From assembly GCA_934771475.1 (NCBI GenBank), contig CAKVMD010000020.1, forward strand, positions 1 to 6,204: a stretch of DNA of 6,204 nt, read 5' to 3'. The position numbers were made by a program, and so were the translations under genes. Shown here piece by piece: positions 5,959 through 6,204 of this stretch (the stretch's first letter is position 1; each line of letters opens with the position of its first letter). The stretch is from an uncultured Clostridia bacterium. Its GTDB lineage: Bacteria > Bacillota > Clostridia > Christensenellales > UBA1242. The notes beneath the pieces are model-generated. The model made no database searches. It had not been told where the DNA came from and saw nothing but the letters and a program-made list of their open reading frames with translations.

Positions 5959-6020
5959 GCAAGGTGATTATATATAAAAGATAAATACAAATTGGAGTGA
6001 TGGTAAACACGATTTAATAG

Positions 6021-6049
6021 TTGACAAAAATTTTTATTTAATGTAAACT
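6021..6049 (+). promoter_or_regulatory. Promoter of tRNA-Ser
   Basis: A perfect TTGACA (6021-6026), a 17-nt spacer and TAAACT (6044-6049, four of six matches) lie just before the tRNA. The predicted start is at about 6056, only about 2 nt before the mature 5' end. Confidence 0.65.
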
Positions 6050-6057
6050 CAAAATAT

Positions 6058-6145
6058 GCAAAGGTGGTCGAGCGGTTTAAGGCGCACGCTTGGAAAGCGT
6101 GTTAGGTGAAAGCCTACGCAGGTTCAAATCCTGTCCTTTGCGCCA
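6058..6145 (+). tRNA. tRNA-Ser (anticodon GGA), CCA encoded
   Basis: This 88-nt class II tRNA reads UCC and UCU serine codons. The acceptor stem is GCAAAGG (6058-6064) with CCTTTGC (6135-6141), followed by the G discriminator (6142) expected for serine and an encoded CCA (6143-6145). The anticodon stem CACGC/GCGTG (6085-6089/6097-6101) encloses the loop TTGGAAA, with GGA at 6092-6094. A long variable arm (TAGG…CCTA) marks a serine or leucine type. The T arm GCAGG-TTCAAAT-CCTGT ends the fold with one G-U pair. Confidence 0.97.
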
Positions 6146-6164
6146 AATAAACGACATTGTCCAC

Positions 6165-6194
6165 AAAAAAACGACCTTGATAGGCCGTCTTTTT
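6165..6194. terminator. Rho-independent terminator after tRNA-Ser, better formed on the minus strand
   Basis: The arms 6165-6176 and 6183-6194 enclose a 6-nt loop, with an A run before and a T run after. On plus-strand RNA two positions are A-C mismatches (6170/6189 and 6174/6185). On minus-strand RNA the same positions become G-U pairs, giving an unbroken 12-bp stem followed by seven T. It can end the tRNA transcript but may primarily serve a leftward gene beyond the right edge. Confidence 0.7.
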
Positions 6195-6204
6195 TGTTAC
6201 TCTC

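Noticed and set aside
5952..5978. Plus-strand TTGTCA…TATAAA as a promoter divergent from the DUF3419-like gene
   Set aside because: The spacer is only 15 nt, and no gene other than the tRNA, which has its own better promoter, follows.
5991..6019. Tiny five-codon frame (MVNTI) with GGAG just before it, upstream of the tRNA
   Set aside because: The spacing to ATG is only 2 nt, the peptide is too short to judge, and no attenuator structure follows it.

Overview
The window looks like an ordinary, gene-dense chromosomal segment of a low-GC, Gram-positive-type bacterium, most likely a Bacillota/Clostridia-like lineage. The support is AT-rich DNA, canonical GGAGG ribosome-binding sites, sigma-A-type TTGACA promoters, a Bacillus-type MnmA, a DUF378 protein, a VanZ-like protein and a tRNA-Ser(GGA) with encoded CCA. 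I cannot place it more finely. There is no mobile element, CRISPR array, rRNA or origin.

Layout, left to right: (1) 2-340, the 3' end of an unrecognised plus-strand gene cut by the window edge. It overlaps tail-to-tail with (2) 321-764, a minus-strand 147-aa helical protein of unknown function. (3) 852-2249, a membrane protein with a HAMP-like linker, a class III cyclase homology domain that has lost key catalytic residues, and a C-terminal TPR-like repeat. (4) 2289-3008, a zinc-ribbon plus TM2-domain membrane protein with its own strong promoter, followed one base later by (5) mnmA at 3010-4086 (tRNA 2-thiouridylase). (6) 4146-4361, a DUF378 membrane protein with a possible hairpin over its ribosome-binding site. 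A bidirectional terminator (4367-4397) separates it from a minus-strand two-gene operon made of (7) a DUF3419/BtaA-like SAM-binding protein (5922-4999) and (8) a VanZ-like membrane protein (4975-4439). (9) tRNA-Ser(GGA) lies at 6058-6145 with its own promoter and a terminator that is actually better formed on the opposite strand.

The most notable signal is a start-site pattern. The two clearly promoter-proximal genes (TM2 gene and DUF3419-like gene) each show TTGACA, an 18-nt spacer, an extended -10 element and then exactly 6 nt to the ATG. Transcription would therefore begin at the A of the start codon, and neither gene has a Shine-Dalgarno sequence. The operon-internal genes behind them (mnmA and the VanZ-like gene) do have one. 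This suggests leaderless mRNAs for operon-first genes. The other point worth following is the degenerate, probably non-catalytic cyclase-like receptor. I see no convincing evidence of a wholly new multi-gene system.
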